From Candidatus Muproteobacteria bacterium (lineage in GTDB: Bacteria; Pseudomonadota; Gammaproteobacteria; Acidiferrobacterales; Sulfurifustaceae): DNA of 64,000 bases. Positions 1 to 7,870 of this stretch are shown one piece after another. A model generated the notes under the pieces. It ran no database searches, was not told the origin of the DNA, and saw only the letters and a program-made list of their open reading frames with translations. The translations under genes and the position numbers were made by a program. The stretch spans positions 1 through 64,000 of the forward strand of contig DAIDLH010000103.1 of assembly GCA_027449605.1 (NCBI GenBank), given 5' to 3'. How positions within the stretch are numbered: the first letter of the stretch is position 1; every line of letters begins with the position of its first letter.

Positions 1-88
1 CGAACTTCCCGAGCTGCTCAGGCAGACCCAGCGGGTAACCCGCGATATGGCCGGCAATCAGCCCCTGTTGCGCGCCTTTCTTCAGCAT
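1..88 (-). CDS. Partial hypothetical protein (5' end only)
   Basis: An open frame runs from an ATG at 88 on the minus strand to the window edge, giving 29 residues beginning MLKKGAQQGL. A purine-rich stretch (AAAGAGAA) lies just upstream and could be a ribosome binding site. The fragment is GC-rich like the chromosome, unlike the AT-rich gene next to it. I do not recognise the protein, and the fragment is too short for a family call. Confidence 0.35.
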   Translation of the reverse strand, partial: MLKKGAQQGLIAGHIAGYPLGLPEQLGKF

Positions 89-123
89 TGTTCTCTTTCT
101 TTGCGCCTAAGATAGGACATTAT

Positions 124-360
124 TTATGCATCTATCAATAATACACTGACAAATGCGACACTAATAACGCAACGAAAAATATACGAATATTTCTGGAACG
201 TCGTTTTGTCACCCCATTCTGTCTTGGCGTTGCTTATTGGGGAATTGCAAAAGGGACAATAGAAAATGCCTGGCTCGCCTAATGGATCGTCCAATGGCTT
301 ATTGACGCCCAAATCAATAATCTTTCTGCAATATGGGCATGTTGAATATTTAATGAACAT
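124..360 (-). CDS. Small zinc-ribbon protein with C-terminal membrane segment
   Basis: This is a 78-residue protein. Two CPxC knuckles (CPYC near residue 8 and CPFC near residue 35) look like a zinc ribbon. The C-terminal 20 residues are hydrophobic and probably form one membrane helix. The gene is clearly AT-rich compared with the GC-rich genes to its right, which suggests recent acquisition. An 11-bp perfect inverted repeat lies just upstream of the start. I do not recognise a named family. Function is unknown. Confidence 0.5.
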   Translation of the reverse strand: MFIKYSTCPYCRKIIDLGVNKPLDDPLGEPGIFYCPFCNSPISNAKTEWGDKTTFQKYSYIFRCVISVAFVSVLLIDA

Positions 361-392
361 CTAAATTCTCGCCTAACTATAAAATTCGACCT

Positions 393-424
393 CCCAAATG
401 ATGTATTTGTATGCATCATTTGGG
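393..424. promoter_or_regulatory. Perfect 11-bp inverted repeat upstream of the small zinc-ribbon gene
   Basis: CCCAAATGATG at 393-403 is matched by its exact complement at 414-424 with a 10-nt spacer. It lies 33-64 nt upstream of the minus-strand start at 360. It could be an operator or the stem of an RNA hairpin. No run of T follows it, so an intrinsic terminator is less likely. Confidence 0.4.
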
Positions 425-540
425 CGGTAATAAAAACTGGACGATTGTAAAATCATGGTGTTGGCATTTTTTATCACGTCATGACCTGTGAAGTCCACGT
501 AGGGCGCAATCGCGCAGCGTATTGCGCCGTATGCAGTCGA

Positions 541-679
541 TTAGGGAAGCTTTGATTAGGTCCGTTCGTGGTGAGCCTGTCGAACCATGAACGGACGAAT
601 CACCCGTTATTCACGGCATCTCCCGTTCACCCTTCGACAAGCTCAGGGCGAACGGGAGACTTAATCAGGACTTCCTTAG
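541..679. mobile_element. Palindromic MITE-like element A1
   Basis: The element has imperfect terminal inverted repeats (GGAAGCTTTGATTA on the left, complement of TAATCAGGACTTCC on the right) and is flanked on both sides by TTAG. The inside has two hairpins, one with a GTCCGTTCGTGG arm and one with a CCCGTTCACCC arm. A near-identical copy in reverse orientation lies at 15370-15509. The 4-bp YTAR-type flank is typical of IS5-family insertion. There is no coding capacity. Confidence 0.7.
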
Positions 680-746
680 CGCACAAATCACCGGGTTGAT
701 CCACCGCGTCGTGCACGTCACGGCGTTACCTGTTTAAAATGTACCC

Positions 747-1907
747 ATGCAGGTCAGCATCATCGACAGCCTGGAACAAATCCCCGCCTCCGAATGGAAT
801 GCGCTCGCGGGCGACGCCAATCCGTTTTTGCGGCATGAATTCCTCTTGGCGCTGGAATCCACCGGCTGCGTCAGCGCCAAAACCGGCTGGCGGCCGCGGC
901 ATCTGATCGTGCGTGACGACGGCACACCGGGGAGTTTGCTCGTCGGCGCCGTGCCGCTGTACCTGAAAAATCATTCCTACGGCGAATACGTGTTCGACTG
1001 GGCCTGGGCCAATGCCTACGAGCAGGCCGGGCTCGAGTATTATCCCAAACTCGTGGCCGCGGTGCCGTTCACGCCCGTCACCGGCGCGCGGCTGCTCACG
1101 CTGGAAAACGATTCCGCGCCGACGGTAAAAATACATCTGATCGACGCGGCGCGGGAACTGATGCGGGAATCCCGGGCCTCTTCGCTGCACTGGCTGTTCC
1201 TCACGCCGGAGGACGCGCACTTGCTCGAAGCGGAAGGACACTTGCTGCGCAACGGCTGCCAGTTTCACTGGACGAATGTCGGCTATCGCGATTTCGACGA
1301 TTTCCTGTCCAGTTTCACGGCGCAGAAGCGCAAGAAGCTCAAGCGCGAGCGCCGTCATGTGCAGGAGGCCGGCATCACGATGGAAACCCTGACCGGCGCT
1401 TCGATCCAGACGACCCACTGGGACATCTTTTACGAGTTTTACCTTTCCACCATCCGCGCCCACGGCGCCATCCCTTATCTGTCGCGCGAGTTTTTCCTCA
1501 AGCTGGGCGACACGATGCGCGACCGCGTCGTGCTGGTGTTCGCGCGTCGCGGCGCGAACTACGTGGCGGGCGCGCTCAACCTGCGCGGCGCGGACACGCT
1601 CTACGGCCGCTACTGGGGCAGCCGCGGGGAATACCACAGCCTGCATTTCGAGACCTGCTATTACACCGCGATCGAATATTGCCTCGCGCAGGGACTGCGG
1701 CGCTTCGAGGCTGGGGCCCAGGGCGAACACAAGCTGGCGCGCGGGTTCACGCCCGTGGTCACGCGCTCGGCGCACCGCCTCGTGCATCCGCGCTTCAGCC
1801 GCGCCGTCGCCGATTACCTGGCGCGCGAGCGCCTCGACATGGATGCCTACGTGAACGAACTCAACGAACACGCGCCTTTCAAAAAAGCGCCGTTGGCGGA
1901 AAAATAG
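747..1907 (+). CDS. FemAB-like GNAT-fold N-acyltransferase (COG3146/DUF482)
   Basis: The 386-residue product matches the COG3146 / PF04339 family. Its N-terminus carries the family pattern SEWNAL...NPFLRHEFLLALE, and the middle has a Lys/Arg-rich segment (QKRKKLKRERR, about residues 192-202), as in this family. These proteins have a duplicated GNAT fold related to FemABX peptidyltransferases. The exact substrate is not established, though an amino-acyl or peptidoglycan-linked role is often suggested. It stands alone upstream of aat, as in several gammaproteobacteria. Start: ATG at 747. Confidence 0.8.
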   Translation: MQVSIIDSLEQIPASEWNALAGDANPFLRHEFLLALESTGCVSAKTGWRPRHLIVRDDGTPGSLLVGAVPLYLKNHSYGEYVFDWAWANAYEQAGLEYYPKLVAAVPFTPVTGARLLTLENDSAPTVKIHLIDAARELMRESRASSLHWLFLTPEDAHLLEAEGHLLRNGCQFHWTNVGYRDFDDFLSSFTAQKRKKLKRERRHVQEAGITMETLTGASIQTTHWDIFYEFYLSTIRAHGAIPYLSREFFLKLGDTMRDRVVLVFARRGANYVAGALNLRGADTLYGRYWGSRGEYHSLHFETCYYTAIEYCLAQGLRRFEAGAQGEHKLARGFTPVVTRSAHRLVHPRFSRAVADYLARERLDMDAYVNELNEHAPFKKAPLAEK

Positions 1908-1932
1908 TGCCCGATTGGTAAACTCTGCATGC

Positions 1933-2037
1933 TGTTTTACTCCCTCTCCCTCCGGGAGAGGGTTGGGGTGAGGGGGGGGTGATTAGCGATAATACTCGCC
2001 CTCATCCTGTCCTTCTCCCGTGGGGAGAAGGGACCCG
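1933..2037. repeat. Palindromic repeat of the CTCTCCCTCCGGGAGAG type
   Basis: Two hairpins (a CCCTCTCCCTCCGGGAGAGGG core, and CCTTCTCCCGTGGGGAGAAGG) are joined by GGGGTGAGGG and CCCTCATCC arms. The same arrangement forms the core of element A4 (54792-54942), and a half copy is seen near 50489-50545. It lies between the FemAB-like gene and aat. It probably forms a strong RNA structure, and it may act as a transcription or stability signal. Confidence 0.6.
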
Positions 2038-2079
2038 GTTGAGATACCATGATGCGAACCATTTAGCGTCGTTTCAGTA

Positions 2080-2796
2080 ATGTCCATGTTCGTGCTGCGA
2101 CCCGATTCTTCGGACCTGCGCTTCCCGCCGGTGGAGCTGGCTTCGCCCGAGGGCCTACTCGCGGTCGGCGGCGACCTGCGCGCTGAACGCCTGCTCGAAG
2201 CCTATCGTCACGGGATTTTTCCCTGGTACAACCCGGGCCAGCCGATCCTATGGTGGTCGCCGGACCCGCGCGCGGTGCTGTTTCCGGAGAAACTGCGTGT
2301 CTCGCGCAGCCTGCGTAAGACGCTGCGCCGGAAACTATTCGACGTGAGCCTGGACAGCGCGTTCCGCGAAGTGATGCAGGCCTGCGCACAGCCGCGTCCC
2401 GGCCGCGCCGGCGGCGGCACCTGGATCACGCCAGAGATGATCGAGGCCTACGACGTGCTGCACAAGCGAGGTTACGCGCACTCTGTGGAAGCGCGATACG
2501 AAGGCAAGCTCGTCGGCGGTCTGTACGGCGTCGCCCTGGGTAACGCCTTCTTCGGCGAATCCATGTTCAGCAGCGAGACCGACGCTTCCAAGGTGGCGTT
2601 CGTGCATCTGGTGAAACAGCTCGAACGCTGGGGCTACGGATTCATCGACTGCCAGATTTCCTCGGCGCATCTTTTCAGCCTCGGCGCGGAAGAGATACGC
2701 CGCCGCGATTTCATGGCGCGGCTGGAACAGGCGCTCAAACACCCCGACCGCCCGGGGCACTGGCGCTTCGATCCCGATTTGATGGTACTTTTCTGA
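2080..2796 (+). CDS. aat: Leucyl/phenylalanyl-tRNA--protein transferase
   Basis: The 238-residue product has the Aat signature FPWYNPGQPILWWSPDPR (about residues 47-64), a GGTWIT element near 110 and a GESMFS element near 152. Aat moves Leu or Phe from aminoacyl-tRNA to proteins with N-terminal Lys or Arg, marking them for ClpS/ClpAP. The partner genes bpt, clpA and clpS all lie within 5 kb. Two ATGs (2080 and 2086) are possible. The first is given. Length is normal for the family. Confidence 0.95.
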   Translation: MSMFVLRPDSSDLRFPPVELASPEGLLAVGGDLRAERLLEAYRHGIFPWYNPGQPILWWSPDPRAVLFPEKLRVSRSLRKTLRRKLFDVSLDSAFREVMQACAQPRPGRAGGGTWITPEMIEAYDVLHKRGYAHSVEARYEGKLVGGLYGVALGNAFFGESMFSSETDASKVAFVHLVKQLERWGYGFIDCQISSAHLFSLGAEEIRRRDFMARLEQALKHPDRPGHWRFDPDLMVLF

Positions 2797-2831
2797 TCCA
2801 GTGTGCCGTCCCGGAAACAACATTGTTATTT

Positions 2832-2913
2832 GTAGCCTGGATGGAGCGCAGCGGAATCCAGGTTATCGGCGAAACTCCCGGATTACGGCGCTGCGCGCCT
2901 TCATCCGGGCTAC
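2832..2913. repeat. Paired inverted palindrome (GTAGCCTGGATG type)
   Basis: Two arms of the type GTAGCC(T)GGATGNAGCGCAGCG face each other. The outer ends GTAGCCTGGATG and CATCCGGGCTAC pair, and each arm can also fold alone. A single arm is found again at 57713-57745. This is a REP-like intergenic repeat downstream of aat. Confidence 0.6.
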
Positions 2914-2926
2914 ATAAAAATAGTTC

Positions 2927-2993
2927 GTAGGGTGGGCAACGCCCACCGCCGGACAGCCGGCAAAGCCGTGTTGGTGGGCAATGCCCACCCTGC
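2927..2993. repeat. Palindromic repeat GTAGGGTGGGC...GCCCACCCTGC
   Basis: A palindrome of about 67 bp whose ends pair as GTAGGGTGGGCA with TGCCCACCCTGC. The inside has GCCGGACAGCCGGC. The same module, nearly identical, is found as the core of mobile element B1 (4508-4633). Here it has no element ends around it. Confidence 0.65.
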
Positions 2994-3058
2994 AAACTGA
3001 GGATTCACAAGATTTCATTCTGGGATTATCCTGTTAATCCTGTCTATTCAAAGAAGAC

Positions 3059-3790
3059 ATGACGGACCACCAGAAACCGCCGGAAATCTTCCTCTCGATG
3101 CCGCATCCGTGCAGCTACCTGCCGGGGCGCACCGCGACGTCGCTGTTTCTCGATCCGCGCCAGCCGCTCGACAGCCGCCAGTACGCCGGCTTCATGCGTC
3201 TCGGTTTCCGGCGCAGCGGCGACCTCGTCTACCGGCCGCATTGCCGCGAGTGTCACGCCTGCATCCCGGTGCGCATTCCGGTCGAGCGTTTCCGCCCCGA
3301 CCGCACGCAGCGCCGCGTGTGGAAACGCAACCGGGATTTGTCGGTCGTCGCGCGCCCGCCGCTCTACAGCGCGGAACACTTCGCGCTTTATCAGCGCTAT
3401 CAGAGCACGCGCCATCCGGGCGGCGGCATGGACGATCCCGATCCGAAGAAGTACATCAATTTCCTCGCCTCGCAACACATCCACACCGTGTTCTACGAAA
3501 TCCGCCGCCGGGAACAACTGCTGGGCGTGGCGGTCACCGACATCCTTCCCGACGGCTTGTCGGCGGTGTACACCTTCTTCGACCCGGACGAGAAACAGCG
3601 CTCGCTCGGCGTGTACGCGGTGCTGTGGCAGGTGGCGCAGGCCGCGGAACGTCACCTGCCGTGGCTGTATCTGGGCTACTGGATCCGGGAAAGTCCGAAA
3701 ATGTCCTACAAGGGCAACTACCGCCCGCTGGAAATCTTCCAGGACGGGCGCTGGATCCCGCACGACACTCGCCTCGACCCGGAGCCCTGA
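3059..3790 (+). CDS. bpt: Aspartate/glutamate leucyltransferase (bacterial Ate1/Bpt family)
   Basis: The 243-residue product has the ATE N-terminal Cys pattern (PHPCSYLPGR near residue 17, then a CRECHACIP motif near 62) and the C-terminal ATE domain with YLGYWI and MSYKGNYRP. Enzymes of this group move Leu from Leu-tRNA to proteins with N-terminal Asp or Glu. Bpt works in the same degradation route as Aat, so the two genes together widen the range of N-degrons passed to ClpS. Start: ATG at 3059. Confidence 0.92.
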   Translation: MTDHQKPPEIFLSMPHPCSYLPGRTATSLFLDPRQPLDSRQYAGFMRLGFRRSGDLVYRPHCRECHACIPVRIPVERFRPDRTQRRVWKRNRDLSVVARPPLYSAEHFALYQRYQSTRHPGGGMDDPDPKKYINFLASQHIHTVFYEIRRREQLLGVAVTDILPDGLSAVYTFFDPDEKQRSLGVYAVLWQVAQAAERHLPWLYLGYWIRESPKMSYKGNYRPLEIFQDGRWIPHDTRLDPEP

Positions 3791-3859
3791 CCCTGGCACG
3801 TCCATTGCATCACTTTATGGAACGTAGCGGCCGGTCCGTCCGGCCAGGGGTGCAACACG

Positions 3860-4117
3860 ATGCTCAGCTTTCTGTACCGGCTTGTCGAAAACTATCACCG
3901 CGAACACGGTCTGCATCCGAACCTGCTGTACCTGAACCCGTGGCATTACCGGAAGCTGCTGGAAAGCCTCCCGGAGATGAAAAGCCAGGAAGAAGTTTCC
4001 CGGTTCCTGATGATGCAGATCGTCATCAGCCCCGAAGCCGCGCATCCCTACGTCGCCTGGCTGCCGACGAGCCACGTCGGCGGTCATTCCGGGCGCGAAC
4101 GGGGACGCATCCTGTAG
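3860..4117 (+). CDS. Conserved hypothetical small protein
   Basis: An 85-residue protein between bpt and infA with the start [17 protein letters not shown] and a central segment typical of a folded domain ([17 protein letters not shown]). No signal peptide or membrane helix is seen. Codon use is like the neighbours, so I regard it as a real gene. I cannot assign a function. It lies 69 bp after bpt on the same strand and may be read with it. Confidence 0.6.
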   Translation: MLSFLYRLVENYHREHGLHPNLLYLNPWHYRKLLESLPEMKSQEEVSRFLMMQIVISPEAAHPYVAWLPTSHVGGHSGRERGRIL

Positions 4118-4208
4118 CTCGCCGCCGTCCCCGGAGGCATCATTCCGCTTTACGCACGCGCGCGACTGCGGCATCATACGCCGCCAATCAACCGCAGCAG
4201 GGCTTCGC

Positions 4209-4427
4209 GTGGCGAAAGAAGAGCATATCGAGATGGAAGGGACGATCACCGAAACCCTTCCCAACACCTTGTTCCGGGTCAAGCTCGACAACGGACACGT
4301 CGTGACGGCCCATATCTCCGGCAAGATGCGCAAGAACTACATCCGCATCCTGACCGGCGACCGCGTCACGGTGCAACTCACTCCTTACGATCTCACCAAG
4401 GGCCGGATCACCTTCCGCGCCCGCTGA
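4209..4427 (+). CDS. infA: Translation initiation factor IF-1
   Basis: The 72-residue product is a complete IF-1 with an OB fold ([11 protein letters not shown] start, [20 protein letters not shown] core, RGRITFR-like C-terminus). It binds the A site of the 30S subunit during initiation. The start codon is GTG at 4209, fixed by the known IF-1 N-terminus. An intrinsic terminator follows directly. Confidence 0.97.
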   Translation: MAKEEHIEMEGTITETLPNTLFRVKLDNGHVVTAHISGKMRKNYIRILTGDRVTVQLTPYDLTKGRITFRAR

Positions 4428-4460
4428 TCGTTATCCCTTTTCGAAGCGATCAAAATAAAA

Positions 4461-4498
4461 CGCCGCACTGACCTGTAAACGTCAGCGCGGCGTTTTTG
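4461..4498 (+). terminator. Intrinsic terminator after infA
   Basis: A 12-bp stem with one mismatch (CGCCGCACTGAC at 4461-4472 with GTCAGCGCGGCG at 4481-4492), an 8-nt loop and a run of five T. It should end infA transcription. Confidence 0.85.
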
Positions 4499-4507
4499 TC
4501 TGCTCTA

Positions 4508-4633
4508 CCAGAACCTATCTCAAAATAGACGTAGGGTGGGCACTGCCCACCGTCGGACAGTCAGCGAAGCCGTATTGGTGGGCGATGCCCACCCTACAAA
4601 TATCTGCCGGAGCGTTTTTGAGACAGGCTCTAG
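4508..4633. mobile_element. Palindromic MITE-like element B1
   Basis: Ends AACCTATCTCAAAATA and, on the other side, the complement of AGCCTGTCTCAAAAA form an imperfect terminal inverted repeat. The flanks are CCAG and CTAG. The core is the GTAGGGTGGGC palindrome also found alone at 2927-2993. It lies between the infA terminator and the end of clpA, 7 bp from the clpA stop. There is no coding capacity. Confidence 0.7.
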
Positions 4634-4640
4634 AAACGGA

Positions 4641-6905
4641 TCAGGCCGGGGCTTTGTCGACGGCGGGAATGAAGTCGAACGCCAGTTGCTCGTCGCGCGC
4701 CGTGACCTTGACGTGACCGCCGGAGGCCAGGCTGCCGAACAGCAGCTCGTTGGCGAGCGGCTTCTTGACCCGTTCCTGGATCAGCCGCGCCATCGGCCGC
4801 GCGCCCATGGTCGGATCGTAGCCGCGCTTGGCCAACCAGACGCGCGCGTCGTTGTCCAGCTCGATGGTGACGTGCTTCTCCGACAACTGCGCCTCGAGCT
4901 CGAGGATGAACTTGTCCACCACGTGCGCGATGGTCGTTTCGTCCAGCGGCTTGAACTGGATGGTCGCGTCCAGGCGATTGCGGAATTCCGGGCTGAACAG
5001 GCGTTTGATCTCCTGCATCTCGTCGCCGGCGTGGTCCTGCTTGGTGAAGCCCATGCTCGACCGGCCGAGGCGCTCGGCGCCGGCGTTGGTCGTCATCACC
5101 AGGATCACGTTGCGGAAGTCGGCCTTGCGTCCGTTGTTGTCGGTGAGCGTCCCGTGGTCCATCACCTGCAACAGCAGGTTGAACACGTCCGGATGCGCCT
5201 TCTCGATTTCGTCGAGCAGCAGCACCGAATGCGGATGCTTGACGATTTCCTCGGTCAGCAGCCCGCCCTGGTCGAACCCGACGTAGCCGGGCGGCGCGCC
5301 GATCAGGCGCGAGACGGTGTGCCGTTCCATGTATTCCGACATGTCGAAGCGAATCAGCTCCAGCCCCAGGATGCGCGCCAGCTGGCGCGTGACCTCGGTC
5401 TTGCCGACGCCCGTGGGTCCGGCGAAGAGGTAGGAGCCGACCGGTTTTTCCGGATGCCCGAGACCGGAACGCGACATCTTGATCGCGGTCGCGAGCGCGT
5501 CGATCGCGTCGTCCTGGCCGAACACGACCATCTTGAGATCGCGCTCGAGCGTCTTCAGCGCCTCGCGATCAGAAGTTGAAACGGTCTTGGGCGGAATGCG
5601 CGCCATCTTGGCGACGATGTCCTCGATGTCATGCACGCCGATCGTCTTCTTGCGGCGGCTCGGCGGCAGCAAATGCTGGCCGGCGCCGGCCTCGTCGATC
5701 ACGTCGATCGCCTTGTCCGGCAGATGCCGGTCGTTGATGTAACGATGCGACAGCTCCACCGCGCTGCGCAGCGCCTGCAGCGTGTAGCGCACGCCGTGGT
5801 GATTCTCGAAGCGGTTCTTCAGGCCGCGCAGAATTTCCACCGTCTCTTCCACCGACGGCTCGGTGACGTCGATCTTCTGGAAACGGCGCGACAGCGCGCG
5901 GTCCTTCTCGAAGATGTTGCGGTATTCCTGATACGTGGTCGAACCGATGCACTTGAGGTCGCCCGAGGCAAGCACCGGCTTCAGCAGGTTCGAGGCGTCC
6001 ATGGCGCCGCCCGACGCGGCGCCGGCGCCAATGATCGTGTGAATCTCGTCGATGAACAGGACCGCGTTCTCCTGTTTCTTGATCTGTTGCAGCACCGCTT
6101 TCAGGCGCTTCTCGAAATCGCCGCGATACTTGGTGCCGGCCAGCAGCGAACCCATGTCGAGCGCGTAGATCGTGCTCTGCGAGAGCACGTCGGGCACTTC
6201 GCCGTCGACGATCTTCTTCGCCAGTCCTTCGGCGATCGCGGTCTTGCCCACGCCGGCCTCGCCGACGAACAGCGGGTTGTTCTTGCGCCGGCGGCACAGC
6301 ACCTGGATGGTGCGCTCCACCTCGCGGTCGCGCCCGATCAGCGGATCGATCTTGCCCAGGCGCGCCTGTTCGTTGAGATTGACGCAGAACACGTCGAGCG
6401 GGCTTTTCTCGGTCGCGGTCGCGCCCTCTTCGGTTTCTTCCTGCGCCGGCGTTTCGCTCGGGCTCTCCCCCGGCACCTTGGAGATGCCGTGGGACACGTA
6501 ATTCACCACGTCGAAACGGCTGATGTTCTGCTTGTGCAGGAAATAAACCGCGTGCGACTCCTTCTCGCCGAAAATCGCGATCAGGACGTTGGCGCCGGTG
6601 ACTTCCTTCTTGCCCACGCCCTGGACGTGGAGCACGGCGCGCTGGATGACGCGCTGGAAACCGATGGTCGGCTGGGTGTCGATCTTGCTGCCCGCGGCGA
6701 GCTTGGGCACGTTCTCCTCGAGAAAGGCGTTGAGGCCGCGACGCAGTTCCTCGATGTTTCCGCCGCAGGCGCGCAGCACGCGCGCCGCCGACGGATTGTC
6801 GAGCAACGCGGCCAGGAGATGCTCCACGGTGATGAATTCGTGGCGCTTTTCGCGCGCGTTCTGAAACGCGCTGTTCAGCGAGAACTCAAGCTCCTGCGAC
6901 AACAT
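4641..6905 (-). CDS. clpA: ATP-dependent Clp protease ATP-binding subunit ClpA
   Basis: The 754-residue product is a full-length ClpA (E. coli form 758). It has the Clp N-domain that docks ClpS ([14 protein letters not shown] start), a first AAA+ module with Walker A GEAGVGKT, and a second with Walker A GPTGVGKT. ClpA unfolds substrates for ClpP. clpS lies 81 bp upstream on the same strand, so the pair probably forms one transcript. Together with aat and bpt it makes a local N-degron set. Confidence 0.97.
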   Translation of the reverse strand: MLSQELEFSLNSAFQNAREKRHEFITVEHLLAALLDNPSAARVLRACGGNIEELRRGLNAFLEENVPKLAAGSKIDTQPTIGFQRVIQRAVLHVQGVGKKEVTGANVLIAIFGEKESHAVYFLHKQNISRFDVVNYVSHGISKVPGESPSETPAQEETEEGATATEKSPLDVFCVNLNEQARLGKIDPLIGRDREVERTIQVLCRRRKNNPLFVGEAGVGKTAIAEGLAKKIVDGEVPDVLSQSTIYALDMGSLLAGTKYRGDFEKRLKAVLQQIKKQENAVLFIDEIHTIIGAGAASGGAMDASNLLKPVLASGDLKCIGSTTYQEYRNIFEKDRALSRRFQKIDVTEPSVEETVEILRGLKNRFENHHGVRYTLQALRSAVELSHRYINDRHLPDKAIDVIDEAGAGQHLLPPSRRKKTIGVHDIEDIVAKMARIPPKTVSTSDREALKTLERDLKMVVFGQDDAIDALATAIKMSRSGLGHPEKPVGSYLFAGPTGVGKTEVTRQLARILGLELIRFDMSEYMERHTVSRLIGAPPGYVGFDQGGLLTEEIVKHPHSVLLLDEIEKAHPDVFNLLLQVMDHGTLTDNNGRKADFRNVILVMTTNAGAERLGRSSMGFTKQDHAGDEMQEIKRLFSPEFRNRLDATIQFKPLDETTIAHVVDKFILELEAQLSEKHVTIELDNDARVWLAKRGYDPTMGARPMARLIQERVKKPLANELLFGSLASGGHVKVTARDEQLAFDFIPAVDKAPA

Positions 6906-6986
6906 GTCACTGCCTCCGGGCCATAAAGCCCATTAACTAACAGAAGTCTTCCCTTAACAGATATCCCTATTTCTAATTTATAGACC

Positions 6987-7307
6987 TTATTCAGGCTCCA
7001 TGGTGCACTGCAACGGATGCTGATGCTCCTGAGCATAGTTCAGCACCAGCCGCACCTTGGTTTCCGCAATTTCCCGGGTATAGACCCCGCAAACCCCGAT
7101 TCCCTTCTGGTGCACATGCAACATGATGCGGGTTGCATCCTCGCGGTTCTTGGAAAAAAACCGCTCCAGAATAATCACGACGAACTCCATTGGAGTATAG
7201 TCGTCGTTCAGCAGGATAACTTTATACAGCTGCGGCTTCTGCAGCTGGGGCTTGGCTTCCTGGACGACGGGACCGTCGAGATAATGCTGCTCTGGCTTGT
7301 CGCTCAT
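6987..7307 (-). CDS. clpS: ClpS adaptor protein
   Basis: The 106-residue product has the ClpS core [13 protein letters not shown] (near residues 32-44) and an [14 protein letters not shown] segment. The Asn-Asp pair and the His form the pocket that binds bulky N-terminal residues. ClpS delivers these substrates to the ClpA N-domain. Start: ATG at 7307. An AT-rich stretch upstream (7308-7340) is a likely promoter region. Confidence 0.96.
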   Translation of the reverse strand: MSDKPEQHYLDGPVVQEAKPQLQKPQLYKVILLNDDYTPMEFVVIILERFFSKNREDATRIMLHVHQKGIGVCGVYTREIAETKVRLVLNYAQEHQHPLQCTMEPE

Positions 7308-7593
7308 AATCTATAGATTACACCAATATATTTTGGCCCCGCCGGCCCGGCTCCGCGCTACAGGTACATTGTGCGACCCGCGTCCGAAAATTCAACCCCA
7401 ACGCCAATGGCATGAATTTTGAGGCTCTCGCGCCTCGTATCCGGCCTCCCGGTCCGCCCGGCGAGGCCCTTGCTTGACTTGCCGACAAAAAGAAGGATGA
7501 TGACCGAGGCTGCGCTTCGGCTCCGGTGTGGGTCAGGGACGCGCTATCGGCAATCCGCAACACAGCGGCTTAGGCCGCGGCAGGAGGGGATGT

Positions 7594-7803
7594 ATGCCAC
7601 TAGGCACCGTGAAGTGGTTTAACGCAAGCAAAGGGTACGGTTTCATCACACCCAGCGACGGCGGCGACGATGTGTTCGCGCATTATTCCGCCATTGAAAT
7701 GGAAGGGTACAAGACTCTGAAAGAGGGTCAGCAGGTCGAATTCGAAGTCCAGGAAGGCCCGAAGGGCCCCCAGGCTTCCCACATACGTTCCCTATCCAAG
7801 TAG
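7594..7803 (+). CDS. Cold-shock domain protein (CspA/CspD family)
   Basis: The 69-residue product is one cold-shock domain with RNP1 (KGYGFI) and RNP2 (DVFAHY). Such proteins bind single-stranded RNA or DNA. The ATG at 7594 is chosen because AGGAGG lies 6 nt upstream at 7582-7587 and the protein then starts at MPLGTVKWF, as in the family. The open frame goes 22 codons further up but without support. Its place beside clpS and divergent from it is like cspD in E. coli. Confidence 0.93.
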   Translation: MPLGTVKWFNASKGYGFITPSDGGDDVFAHYSAIEMEGYKTLKEGQQVEFEVQEGPKGPQASHIRSLSK

Positions 7804-7833
7804 TCAGCGTTATTTCCGCGGATTTTTTTATGA

Positions 7834-7860
7834 ACCCGGCATCGCCGGGTTTTCTTTTTT
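7834..7860. terminator. Intrinsic terminator between csp and icd
   Basis: ACCCGGC pairs with GCCGGGT around a 3-nt loop, followed by a T-rich tail. It lies between two convergent genes and ends csp transcription. Confidence 0.85.
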
Positions 7861-7870
7861 GGCGCCAAAA

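Larger units (their letters stand above)
361..746. other. Intergenic region, mostly AT-rich, with one mobile element
   Basis: The left part (361-540) is AT-rich and holds the 11-bp inverted repeat. The right part holds palindromic element A1 (541-679) and then a short leader to the gene at 747. No further gene is visible. Confidence 0.6.

Noticed and set aside
726-1871. Long minus-strand frame opposite the FemAB-like gene
   Set aside because: It is a shadow of the true gene in GC-rich DNA. The sequence has no family likeness and the plus-strand product is a clear COG3146 protein.
5631-6926. Long plus-strand frame opposite clpA
   Set aside because: Arg/His/Leu-rich shadow of clpA. No protein-like pattern.
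7528-7593. N-terminal extension of the cold-shock protein
   Set aside because: The extra 22 codons are not like the family, and a strong ribosome site fits the later ATG.
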